Assembly: GCA_049609225.1 (NCBI GenBank)
Contig: JBMYYH010000086.1
Span: 1 to 13,644, forward strand
Reading direction: 5' to 3'
From: GCA-2746235 sp049609225
GTDB lineage: Bacteria; Planctomycetota; UBA1135
DNA: 13,644 bases
How positions within the stretch are numbered: the first letter of the stretch is position 1; every line of letters begins with the position of its first letter. Made by a program: the position numbers and the translations under genes. Below are positions 1 through 5,804 of this stretch, piece after piece. A model generated the notes under the pieces. It did no database searches. It was not told the origin of the DNA and worked only from the letters and a program-made list of their open reading frames with translations.

Positions 1-287
1 TCACCAAAGGCTTGCGCATCGATTTGAATGGCACCGGGGTGCGTGTCAGCACTGTCGATCCTGGCTTGGTCAACACCGAGTTCAGCGCCGTGCGTTTTCA
101 CGGCGACCTGTCGCGCGCCAACGCGACCTATGACGGCATGATTCCATTGTCGGGAGCCGATGTCGCCGAGACAGTGGTCTGGGTCGCATCGCGTCCTGCG
201 CATGTGAACGCCGCCGAAATCCTGCTCCTTCCGACTGCGCAAGCGAGCTGTGGTGTCGTGCATCGCGACACCCACCAAACGAAATGA
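1..287 (+). CDS. Short-chain dehydrogenase/reductase, YdfG-like (5' end missing)
   Basis: This is the C-terminal part of an NAD(P)-dependent short-chain dehydrogenase. The reading frame is open from base 3 to the TGA at 285-287 and the start lies outside the window. Visible features are LRIDLNGTGVRV, then VSTVDPGLVNTEFS, the loop after the Rossmann strand that in this family carries the PG-x-V-x-TEF signature, then VRFHGD and near the end RPAHVNAAEI and LPTAQAS. This run matches the C-terminus of the YdfG / 3-hydroxy acid (serine) dehydrogenase group, which oxidises 3-hydroxy acids such as serine or 3-hydroxypropionate in the cytoplasm. The catalytic Tyr-x-x-x-Lys lies upstream and cannot be checked. 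The stop overlaps the next start as ATGA, suggesting translational coupling. The family call is firm; the substrate is not. Confidence 0.85.
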   Translation, partial: TKGLRIDLNGTGVRVSTVDPGLVNTEFSAVRFHGDLSRANATYDGMIPLSGADVAETVVWVASRPAHVNAAEILLLPTAQASCGVVHRDTHQTK

Positions 288-748
288 CCAATCCACTTCC
301 TACCCTCGACTGGTTGCACGTTTGCGACCACGCCTTCCGCGACGAAACCGGCAAGCTGTGCATGATCGGCTTGTTCGATTCCCTTGCGTCGGTGGAACTC
401 CCTGGCCGTCTGCCGATGCTGTGCGTTGCCCTTGGCCTCAGCGATGGCATGGGCTCCTACGACGTCGGTCTGCAGATCGAAGCGCCGAGCGGAGCTGCCC
501 AGAACATGAAGCTGCCGCCCGTGCAACTGGCCGACCGTAAGGCCAAGGCACGTGCCGTCATCCGCCTTGCAGGCATGCCCTTCGAGGAATTTGGCACCTA
601 CACCTTCCGCTTGATCCTCGATGGGATGCCGATGGAATGGCCGGTGCACCAGCTGGAGCATATTCAAGCTCAGCAACAGCAAGGTGGGGGCGCACCGCAG
701 GGTATGCCTGGCGCCATGCCGCCGCCGCCGGACTTCCCGCAGAACTAA
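284..748 (+). CDS. DUF6941-family protein with Gln/Gly/Pro-rich tail
   Basis: This is a 154-residue protein of unknown function. The first 120 residues have the pattern of the DUF6941 family: LHVCDHAFRDETGKLCMIGL near residues 11-30 (cognate to a 'CD...D..GKl.liGlfd' opening), then the LP residues near 43, and a strand around SYDVGLQIEAPSG. No signal peptide or membrane segment is visible, so it is probably cytoplasmic. Residues about 128-154 form a low-complexity tail beginning AQQQQGGGAPQGMPG and ending in a PPPP run. The start is fixed by the ATGA overlap with the upstream dehydrogenase; no clear Shine-Dalgarno precedes it, consistent with coupling. The DUF819 gene begins 3 bases after its stop. 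The family assignment comes from sequence pattern memory and the function is unknown. Confidence 0.7.
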   Translation: MTNPLPTLDWLHVCDHAFRDETGKLCMIGLFDSLASVELPGRLPMLCVALGLSDGMGSYDVGLQIEAPSGAAQNMKLPPVQLADRKAKARAVIRLAGMPFEEFGTYTFRLILDGMPMEWPVHQLEHIQAQQQQGGGAPQGMPGAMPPPPDFPQN

Positions 749-751
749 GCT

Positions 752-2044
752 ATGGGCATGCAGGAAGCAGCGCCGGAAACAGTAGAGGAAGTGATTGTCA
801 GTGGGGTGGCCCGGGCTACCCCCTTGCTGAACGATTCGATGTCCGTGGTAGCCGTGCTACTCGGCATCCTCGCGCTGCTGTTTTGGATGAGCGGCCACAA
901 GAGCTTCAGCGGCCTGTTCCGCGTGGTGCCACTGCTGGTTTTCGCTTACTTCCTGCCGACCCTGCTCTCGAACACCGGCATCATTCCGGTTTCCGAGAAA
1001 TTCGAGCTCTATCAGTTCGTCAAGTCGTATCTGCTTCCTGCAAGTCTTCTGCTTCTGACCTTAGCGGTCGATGTCAAGGGCATCATCAAGTTAGGCCGCA
1101 ATGCGGTGGTGATGTTCCTCGGAGCGACCCTCGCGATCGTCATCTCCGGACCGATTGCGCTTCTGCTTTGTAAGGGATTTCTGCCCGCAGAATCGATGGA
1201 CCAGGCTTGGCGTGGTCTGTCCGCCCTCGCCGGTTCTTGGATTGGTGGCGGCGCCAACATGATTGCCCTCCAGGAGCATGCCAAGGCCGGCTCCGACATC
1301 ATGGGCGCGATCATCGTGGTCGACGTCTTTGTCGCCAACGTGTGGATGGCCGTGTTGCTGTGGTTCGCTGGCCGCGAGAAGAAGGCGGATGAACGCATCG
1401 GCGCGGATCGTAAATCGCTCGACGAGGTCCGCGAGCAGGTGGAAGCCTACGAGGCCACCGTCTCGCGTCCGACCGACCTAGGATCCCTGCTGATGATCTT
1501 GGCTCTGGGTATCGGTGGTTCCGTCGTCGCGCGTGCCTTAAGTGGACCGCTCGACCTTTGGGTGAAAGAGAACATACCTGCCCTAGGCGAATACATCGGT
1601 GGATTCACTTGGATCGTGCTGCTGGTCTCCTTCATCGGATTGGGCCTTTCCTTCACGCGCATGCGCCGCCTTGAGGGCGTGGGAGCGAGCAAGGTGGGTT
1701 CGGTCATGCTTTACCTTTTGGTCACCACCATCGGTGCGAAGGCAGAGTTCTCCGAGGTCGCGAAACCAGAGAACCTTGGCCTGGTTGCCGTCGGCGCGGT
1801 GTGGATGTTCCTCAACGCGATGGTGATGCTGGGACTACGGCGCTTTATCAAGGCACCGATCTTCTTCATGGCGGTCGGTTCCCAAGCGAACATCGGTGGC
1901 GCCGCATCCGCCCCCGTGGTTGCGAGTGCCTTCCATCCGGCATTAGCGCCGGTGGGGGCCTTGCTGGCCGTGGCGGGTTATCTGCTCGGCACCATCGCCG
2001 CGATCGGCTGTAGTTTCCTGCTGGAATTGGCGGCGGGGGGGTAG
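752..2044 (+). CDS. DUF819-family integral membrane protein (YjcL-like)
   Basis: This is a 430-residue polytopic inner-membrane protein with roughly ten hydrophobic segments, starting at about residues 31-47. Two matching glycine-rich motifs, GSWIGGGANMIAL (161-173) and VGSQANIGGAASAPVV (375-390), sit in the two halves and are the hallmark of DUF819. They suggest an inverted-repeat transporter fold like that of anion or sodium symporters. A charged cytoplasmic loop (about 208-240, rich in E, K, R and D) separates the halves. The substrate is unknown. ATG 752 is used here; ATG 758 is equally possible and neither has a good Shine-Dalgarno. It starts 3 bases after the DUF6941 gene, so it is probably co-transcribed. 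The gene ends in a run of seven G just before TAG. No obvious terminator follows. Confidence 0.85.
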   Translation: MGMQEAAPETVEEVIVSGVARATPLLNDSMSVVAVLLGILALLFWMSGHKSFSGLFRVVPLLVFAYFLPTLLSNTGIIPVSEKFELYQFVKSYLLPASLLLLTLAVDVKGIIKLGRNAVVMFLGATLAIVISGPIALLLCKGFLPAESMDQAWRGLSALAGSWIGGGANMIALQEHAKAGSDIMGAIIVVDVFVANVWMAVLLWFAGREKKADERIGADRKSLDEVREQVEAYEATVSRPTDLGSLLMILALGIGGSVVARALSGPLDLWVKENIPALGEYIGGFTWIVLLVSFIGLGLSFTRMRRLEGVGASKVGSVMLYLLVTTIGAKAEFSEVAKPENLGLVAVGAVWMFLNAMVMLGLRRFIKAPIFFMAVGSQANIGGAASAPVVASAFHPALAPVGALLAVAGYLLGTIAAIGCSFLLELAAGG

Positions 2045-2079
2045 AGCTGTCTTTGTGCAGTCCTGGGGTTCCGGTCTGC

Positions 2080-2093
2080 TAGATTGGGGGAAG
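2080..2093 (+). promoter_or_regulatory. Weak -10-like hexamer plus Shine-Dalgarno ahead of the serine hydrolase
   Basis: TAGATT at 2080-2085 matches 4 of 6 bases of the sigma-70 -10 box and runs straight into GGGGGAAG (2086-2093), a Shine-Dalgarno one base before ATG 2095. The Shine-Dalgarno is believable and fixes the start. The -10 call is weak: I find no matching -35 at normal spacing, and it would give a very short leader. Confidence 0.3.
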
Positions 2094-2094
2094 C

Positions 2095-3234
2095 ATGCTT
2101 TCCGTCATCCTTCCCCTCCTTGTCCAGACGACCCCCGCACCCATTGAGCCGGTTCAGCTCCTGGATCCAGTAGTGCTGGAATCCGCAGCGGACTTGGGCA
2201 TTCGTTTGCCGCATTCCGTGCGAGCGGATTGGCAACAACTGGCCGTGCCCGTGGCGCATCCACCCGCGGCAGCGCTGACCGCACCCTGGCCGACCGTGGA
2301 TTGGTCGGTTTCCGATGCGGCCACGGAAGGCATGGACCCCAATGGAATCCAGGCTGCCTTTCAATACGGGGAGGCTCATGGCAGCAACGGCATGTTGGTG
2401 ATTCGCAATGGCTACATCGTGGCCGAGTGGTATGCCCCCGGATGGGATCAGGATGATCAGGAGGACAGCTTCTCGATGTCGAAGTCGGTGTCCAGTGCGT
2501 TGTATGGAACGGCCTTCGCGGAAGGGATCTTCCCGGGTCTGGATACCGAAGCCGCCGACTACATTGCCGAGTGGAATGGGCCTTTGCATGAGGACATCAC
2601 CTTGCGTCATCTGTTGAGCATGAACTCGGGTTTGCATTGGGATTTCTTCACCGATTATCTGTTCCTCGGATTCGCCAACGATCAGAGTCAGTTCGCCATC
2701 AACCTTGGAATGGATGCGGCGCCTGGCACCACTTGGGTCTACAACAACTCCGCATGCCAAACCCTTTCGGCGGTATTCGAACGTCGGACGGGGCATCAGC
2801 TGCATGAGTATGCGCAGCTGCGGATGTTCGATGTCATCGGTATGCACAACGCGACTTGGCTGACGGATAACGTCGGCAATACGCTGTCGTATCGCACGGT
2901 CTATGCTTCCGCGCGCGAGTTCGCCAAGTTCGGATATCTATGTCTGCGTGGCGGAACTTGGGATGGCACGCAGATCGTGCCGCGTCGTTATCTGAAGAAA
3001 TCGGTGCGTCCGTCGCAGACCGATAATCCTTTTTATGGATACCTGTGGTGGCTCAACACTGCAGGCGCTGCCATGCCCGATGTACCTGCCGACGCCTTCT
3101 ATGCTGCCGGCTTGGACGAGAAGCGGATCTACGTGGTGCCGAGCCAGGATCTGGTGGTGGTGCGCATCGGCCCCGGCTCCAGTAGCTGGGACGACAACGC
3201 CTTCCTCGGGCCGATCAGTCAGGCCGTGCAGTGA
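2095..3234 (+). CDS. Secreted serine hydrolase, class C beta-lactamase-like fold
   Basis: This is a 379-residue member of the beta-lactamase / penicillin-binding-protein-like serine hydrolase family (PF00144). The nucleophile motif S-x-x-K is S127-M-S-K130, the second motif Y-x-N is Y216-N-N218, and the third region is AAGLDEKRIYVVPSQDLVVV (337-356), which replaces the classical KTG as in the 6-aminohexanoate-dimer-hydrolase-like subgroup. A short hydrophobic leader (MLSVILPLLV, then QTTPA) suggests export. A proline-rich stretch (about 52-70) precedes the domain. Such enzymes hydrolyse esters, amides or D-amino-acid peptides; the substrate cannot be read, and true antibiotic beta-lactamase activity is unlikely. 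The start follows GGGGGAAG at 2086-2093. The gene converges on the HAD gene with 13 bases between the stop codons. Confidence 0.85.
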   Translation: MLSVILPLLVQTTPAPIEPVQLLDPVVLESAADLGIRLPHSVRADWQQLAVPVAHPPAAALTAPWPTVDWSVSDAATEGMDPNGIQAAFQYGEAHGSNGMLVIRNGYIVAEWYAPGWDQDDQEDSFSMSKSVSSALYGTAFAEGIFPGLDTEAADYIAEWNGPLHEDITLRHLLSMNSGLHWDFFTDYLFLGFANDQSQFAINLGMDAAPGTTWVYNNSACQTLSAVFERRTGHQLHEYAQLRMFDVIGMHNATWLTDNVGNTLSYRTVYASAREFAKFGYLCLRGGTWDGTQIVPRRYLKKSVRPSQTDNPFYGYLWWLNTAGAAMPDVPADAFYAAGLDEKRIYVVPSQDLVVVRIGPGSSSWDDNAFLGPISQAVQ

Positions 3235-3247
3235 CCGGGCCCCGGGC

Positions 3248-3898
3248 CTAGAGCCCCAAACCCTGCAGCTCCGTCTCCAACTGCGAGGCATCGCGAAACA
3301 CGATGCCGTGGGTGAGGGTGCCATCCTCCAAGGCGGGGCTCAGGTTCTGCTCGAGGTCATCAATCCCGATGACCCGCGTGCCTGCCTCACCTAAGACCGC
3401 CTCCGCCCGACGTCGGGCCACCGCCCACATCGAACTATCCGCCCCCTTCGGTGTGACGCCCTCCTCGAAACTGGCCGTGCAGCTCTGGAACAGATCTGCC
3501 ATCCCCAGCTTGTCGGAGGCATAAGCCAAACGCCAAGGATCCGTATTGGTGACGATATGGACCTGCACGCCCTCCACCTGCAGCCGGCGGCGGATCACCG
3601 CAATGCTGTCGACCAGAGCCCACAGGATGGAGCACCAAGCCTCCTGGAAGAGGGCTTCATCGCGTACGTGGCGTAGGCCCAGAGGTTCACGGACGGCGTC
3701 CAGGAACTGCTCCGGGGTGATCTCGCCGGCCTCGAAGGGCTGCAGCAGTTGCTCCAAGAGCTCGGCGCCGGCCCTGGGAATGGGGCGCCCCAGCAGGCGT
3801 TCAAAGGATACGGCGCAGCGATCACGGTCGAAACCGGCCAGCACTTGTCCATAGTCACAGAGGATGAGGGTGGCGTCCCCTTGATTCTTCATCTGCAT
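3248..3898 (-). CDS. HAD-superfamily hydrolase (YihX-like subgroup)
   Basis: This is a 216-residue haloacid-dehalogenase-type phosphatase, probably cytoplasmic. Motif I is LILCDYGQVL with nucleophile D15. The second acidic residue, usual two places on, is Gly (D-Y-G), as in the 'FDlGgVl' group that includes the sugar-phosphate phosphatase YihX. Motif II is IVTNTD (115-120), the motif III lysine is K151 in TPKGADS, and motif IV is GIDDLEQNL with D180 and D181. An alpha-helical cap lies at about 25-105, placing it in subfamily IA-like architecture. The substrate is unknown. ATG 3898 is used; ATG 3892 is a possible alternative and no Shine-Dalgarno is evident for either. It is divergent from adenosine deaminase with 18 bases between starts, so their promoters must overlap each other's coding sequence. 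Confidence 0.82.
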   Translation of the reverse strand: MQMKNQGDATLILCDYGQVLAGFDRDRCAVSFERLLGRPIPRAGAELLEQLLQPFEAGEITPEQFLDAVREPLGLRHVRDEALFQEAWCSILWALVDSIAVIRRRLQVEGVQVHIVTNTDPWRLAYASDKLGMADLFQSCTASFEEGVTPKGADSSMWAVARRRAEAVLGEAGTRVIGIDDLEQNLSPALEDGTLTHGIVFRDASQLETELQGLGL

Positions 3899-3916
3899 AG
3901 ACTACGGTATCCGGCC

Positions 3917-5140
3917 ATGACAAAGCTCACCGACGACCTCATTCGCGAGCTGCCGAAGACCGATCTGCATCTCCACCTCGATGGCTCCATGCGTCCGGAG
4001 ACCCTATTGGAGTTGGCAGATAAACAAGGCGTCCGCCTGCCGGCACGTTCGGTGAAGGGGCTTTATGCCAAGGTCTTCAAGGAGACCTATACCGACCTTC
4101 CCGATTACCTCCACGGCTTCGCCTACACCTGCGCGGTGATGCGCAAGCCCAATGCCATCGAGCGCATCGCTTTCGAATTGTGTGAAGACAACTTCGAAGA
4201 GGGGGTGCGTTACCTCGAGATGCGTTTTGCGCCGCAACTGCTCACCGGCGAAGGCATGGACATCCTGCAGGTGCTGCAGGCTGCCAGTCGCGGTATCGCG
4301 CGTGCGGAGAAGAAGTGGAATAAGAAAGCAGCCGTACGCAATGGCGAAGAACCAGCCTTCCGCGCTTCCATCATCGTCTGCGCGATGCGTTTCTTCGCGG
4401 CACCCTTCAGCGCCACCTACGCCAAGATGTTCGAGGCCTTCGGTGCGCTGCCGGATCGCGAGATCTTCGGCCTTGCCAGTGAGGCGCTGGTTAAGTCGGC
4501 CATCGAAGCGCGGGATCGCCATGGTCTGCCCATCGTCGGCGTGGACCTTGCCGGTGCCGAACATGGCTTCCCGGCCAAGGATCACCAAGCTGCCTATCAA
4601 CTCGCACACGATGCTTTCTTCGGCAAGACCGTGCACGCCGGTGAGGCTTATGGGCCTGAGTCCATCTTCCAAGCCATCACCGATTGCCACGCCGACCGCA
4701 TTGGGCATGGCACTTGGATCTTCAGCCAAAAGCGTTTGCAGGATGTGCCCAAGGAAGACCGCAAGACCTACGTCAATCGTTTGGTGCAATATGTGGCCGA
4801 CCGCCGCCTGACGATCGAAGTCTGCCTCACCAGCAACCTCCAGACCCTTCCGGAGCTGGGCGCGCTGAAGAATCATCCATTCAAGCGTATGCTGAAGGAG
4901 CGCCTGTCCACGACCTTGTGCACCGACAACCGCCTGGTCTCGCGCACCACGGTCTCGCGTGAATATCGCCTGGCTGTGGATACCTTTGGCTTGAAATCCA
5001 AGGACCTCAGCGATCTGTTGGTCTACGGCTTCAAGCGCAGTTTCTTCCCCGGCAGTTACAGTGAAAAACGAGCCTACGTGCGTCAGATCTTGGATTACCG
5101 TGATGCGGTGTTCCAGAAACATGGCGTCGTGGTCGGCTGA
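3917..5140 (+). CDS. add: Adenosine deaminase
   Basis: Adenosine deaminase (407 residues) converts adenosine and deoxyadenosine to inosine in purine salvage. The amidohydrolase TIM-barrel zinc site is complete: H18-x-H20 in TDLHLHLDGS, H240 and catalytic E243 in HAGE, H264 in RIGHG, and D337 in CTDNRLVS. An AGAEHGFP strand (212-219) lies between. The open frame extends upstream to 3749, but that part would cross the divergent HAD gene and carries no family similarity. ATG 3917, giving MTKLTDDLIRELPKTDLHLH, fits the family N-terminus. It is longer than the usual 330-350 residues because of a lysine-rich insertion (about 128-150) and an extended segment at about 268-296. The DN pair instead of DD at 337-338 is common in bacterial members. 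A strong hairpin follows the stop. Confidence 0.92.
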   Translation: MTKLTDDLIRELPKTDLHLHLDGSMRPETLLELADKQGVRLPARSVKGLYAKVFKETYTDLPDYLHGFAYTCAVMRKPNAIERIAFELCEDNFEEGVRYLEMRFAPQLLTGEGMDILQVLQAASRGIARAEKKWNKKAAVRNGEEPAFRASIIVCAMRFFAAPFSATYAKMFEAFGALPDREIFGLASEALVKSAIEARDRHGLPIVGVDLAGAEHGFPAKDHQAAYQLAHDAFFGKTVHAGEAYGPESIFQAITDCHADRIGHGTWIFSQKRLQDVPKEDRKTYVNRLVQYVADRRLTIEVCLTSNLQTLPELGALKNHPFKRMLKERLSTTLCTDNRLVSRTTVSREYRLAVDTFGLKSKDLSDLLVYGFKRSFFPGSYSEKRAYVRQILDYRDAVFQKHGVVVG

Positions 5141-5153
5141 GCGGGCCTTAGAG

Positions 5154-5179
5154 CGGGGGGAGCGCGTTTCCTCCCCCCG
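5154..5179 (+). terminator. GC-rich hairpin after adenosine deaminase
   Basis: CGGGGGGAG (5154-5162) pairs perfectly with CTCCCCCCG (5171-5179) around the loop CGCGTTTC, giving a 9-bp stem 13 bases after the add stop. There is no immediate U-tract, only a T-rich stretch (TTCATTATTT, 5188-5197), so termination may be imperfect or factor-assisted. It separates add from the sigma factor unit. Confidence 0.65.
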
Positions 5180-5240
5180 AGAAACCTTCATTATTTCCCC
5201 AAGCCCCTGCGCCTCGGCGGCGTCGTTCCGGCGTGAGTGA

Positions 5241-5246
5241 AAGGAA
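5241..5246 (+). promoter_or_regulatory. Ribosome binding site deciding the sigma factor start
   Basis: AAGGAA lies 7 bases before ATG 5254. The alternative in-frame GTG at 5233 has no Shine-Dalgarno upstream, and the AAGGAA would then lie inside the gene. This favours ATG 5254. Confidence 0.6.
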
Positions 5247-5253
5247 ACGGGAT

Positions 5254-5793
5254 ATGCACCCGGCCGACGGCACCCTGCTGGCGGACTACCGGAGTGGCAA
5301 GTTAGAGGCCTTCGACCGCTTGGTCGATCGGCATGAAGCTGCGCTACTCAGGTTTGCGACGAGCCTCCTGCGTGATGCCACGCGAGCGGAAGACGTCGTC
5401 CAGGAATCCTTCCTTCGCTTGCTCCGAAAGGGGCCTGAACTCGGCAGCGAGGCTTCTCTTGGACCTTGGTTATTTCGTGTCTGCCGCAATCTCGCTTACG
5501 ACATGAGAAAGATGGAAACGCGCGAAGCCGCTCGCCGGGAAAAGGTGGTGGTCGAGGAACCGACCACGCCGGATGCCCAATCCGAACACCAGGAGGTGTT
5601 GACCCTGGTACAGCAGGAAATGAAGAACCTGCCGGAACGCGAACGCGAAGCCATCTGGCTCAAGGTTCATGAGGGCTGGAACTACACGCAAATCGGCGAG
5701 GTGCTTGGGGTGAAGCCCGGCACCGTCGGCTGGTTGGTGCATGAAGGCATGAAGAGACTCACTGCGCGTCTGCGTGTAGCCCAAGCGATTTAG
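5254..5793 (+). CDS. ECF-type RNA polymerase sigma-70 factor
   Basis: This is a 179-residue sigma factor with only regions 2 and 4, the extracytoplasmic-function layout. Region 2 spans about residues 20-88, with DVVQESFLRLLR (47-58) as the core-binding and -10 helix and GPWLFRVCRNLAYDMRK following. Region 4 spans about 123-174, with LPEREREAIWLKV and a helix-turn-helix GWNYTQIGEVLGVKPGTVG that would contact the -35 element. It directs core RNA polymerase to a specific set of promoters. ATG 5254 is preferred over GTG 5233 because of the AAGGAA ribosome binding site. The next gene starts 11 bases after its stop and encodes a membrane protein with an anti-sigma-like N-terminus, which strongly suggests a sigma/anti-sigma pair. 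The promoters it recognises are not known, and I found no clear autoregulatory ECF promoter upstream. Confidence 0.92.
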   Translation: MHPADGTLLADYRSGKLEAFDRLVDRHEAALLRFATSLLRDATRAEDVVQESFLRLLRKGPELGSEASLGPWLFRVCRNLAYDMRKMETREAARREKVVVEEPTTPDAQSEHQEVLTLVQQEMKNLPEREREAIWLKVHEGWNYTQIGEVLGVKPGTVGWLVHEGMKRLTARLRVAQAI

Positions 5794-5800
5794 GGGGAAG
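5793..5800 (+). promoter_or_regulatory. Ribosome binding site overlapping the sigma factor stop
   Basis: GGGGGAAG starts on the last base of the sigma factor TAG (5791-5793) and lies 4 bases before ATG 5805. Terminating ribosomes would sit on it, which suggests coupled and balanced translation of sigma factor and partner. Confidence 0.55.
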
Positions 5801-5804
5801 AAAG

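Noticed and set aside
2035..2041. Run of seven G at the end of the DUF819 gene as a slippage or phase-variation site
   Set aside because: It sits at the last two codons, so slippage would alter only the extreme C-terminus. More likely ordinary GC-rich sequence.
1978..2847. 289-codon minus-strand open frame spanning the DUF819 and serine hydrolase boundary
   Set aside because: It crosses two supported plus-strand genes and their intergenic Shine-Dalgarno, and shows no domain.
2095..3234. Antibiotic-resistance class C beta-lactamase
   Set aside because: The S-x-x-K and Y-x-N motifs are shared with many esterases and peptidases, and the third motif is of the hydrolase type and not KTG.
3235..3247. 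Bidirectional terminator between the serine hydrolase and HAD genes
   Set aside because: The 13-base gap is G/C-rich, but I find only 4-5 bp imperfect pairings and no convincing stem-loop.
3749..3916. N-terminal extension of the adenosine deaminase frame upstream of ATG 3917
   Set aside because: It is antisense to the HAD gene's own coding sequence, has no adenosine deaminase similarity, and the family N-terminus fits ATG 3917.
4004..5191. Long 395-codon open frame on the minus strand opposite adenosine deaminase
   Set aside because: It is the codon-shadow of add in GC-rich DNA. It shows no recognisable domain, while the plus strand carries a complete zinc site.
5181..5232. Possible ECF-type autoregulatory promoter (GAAACC at 5181-5186) before the sigma factor
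   Set aside because: The only CGTC-like -10 downstream is about 33 bases away, far beyond normal ECF spacing.
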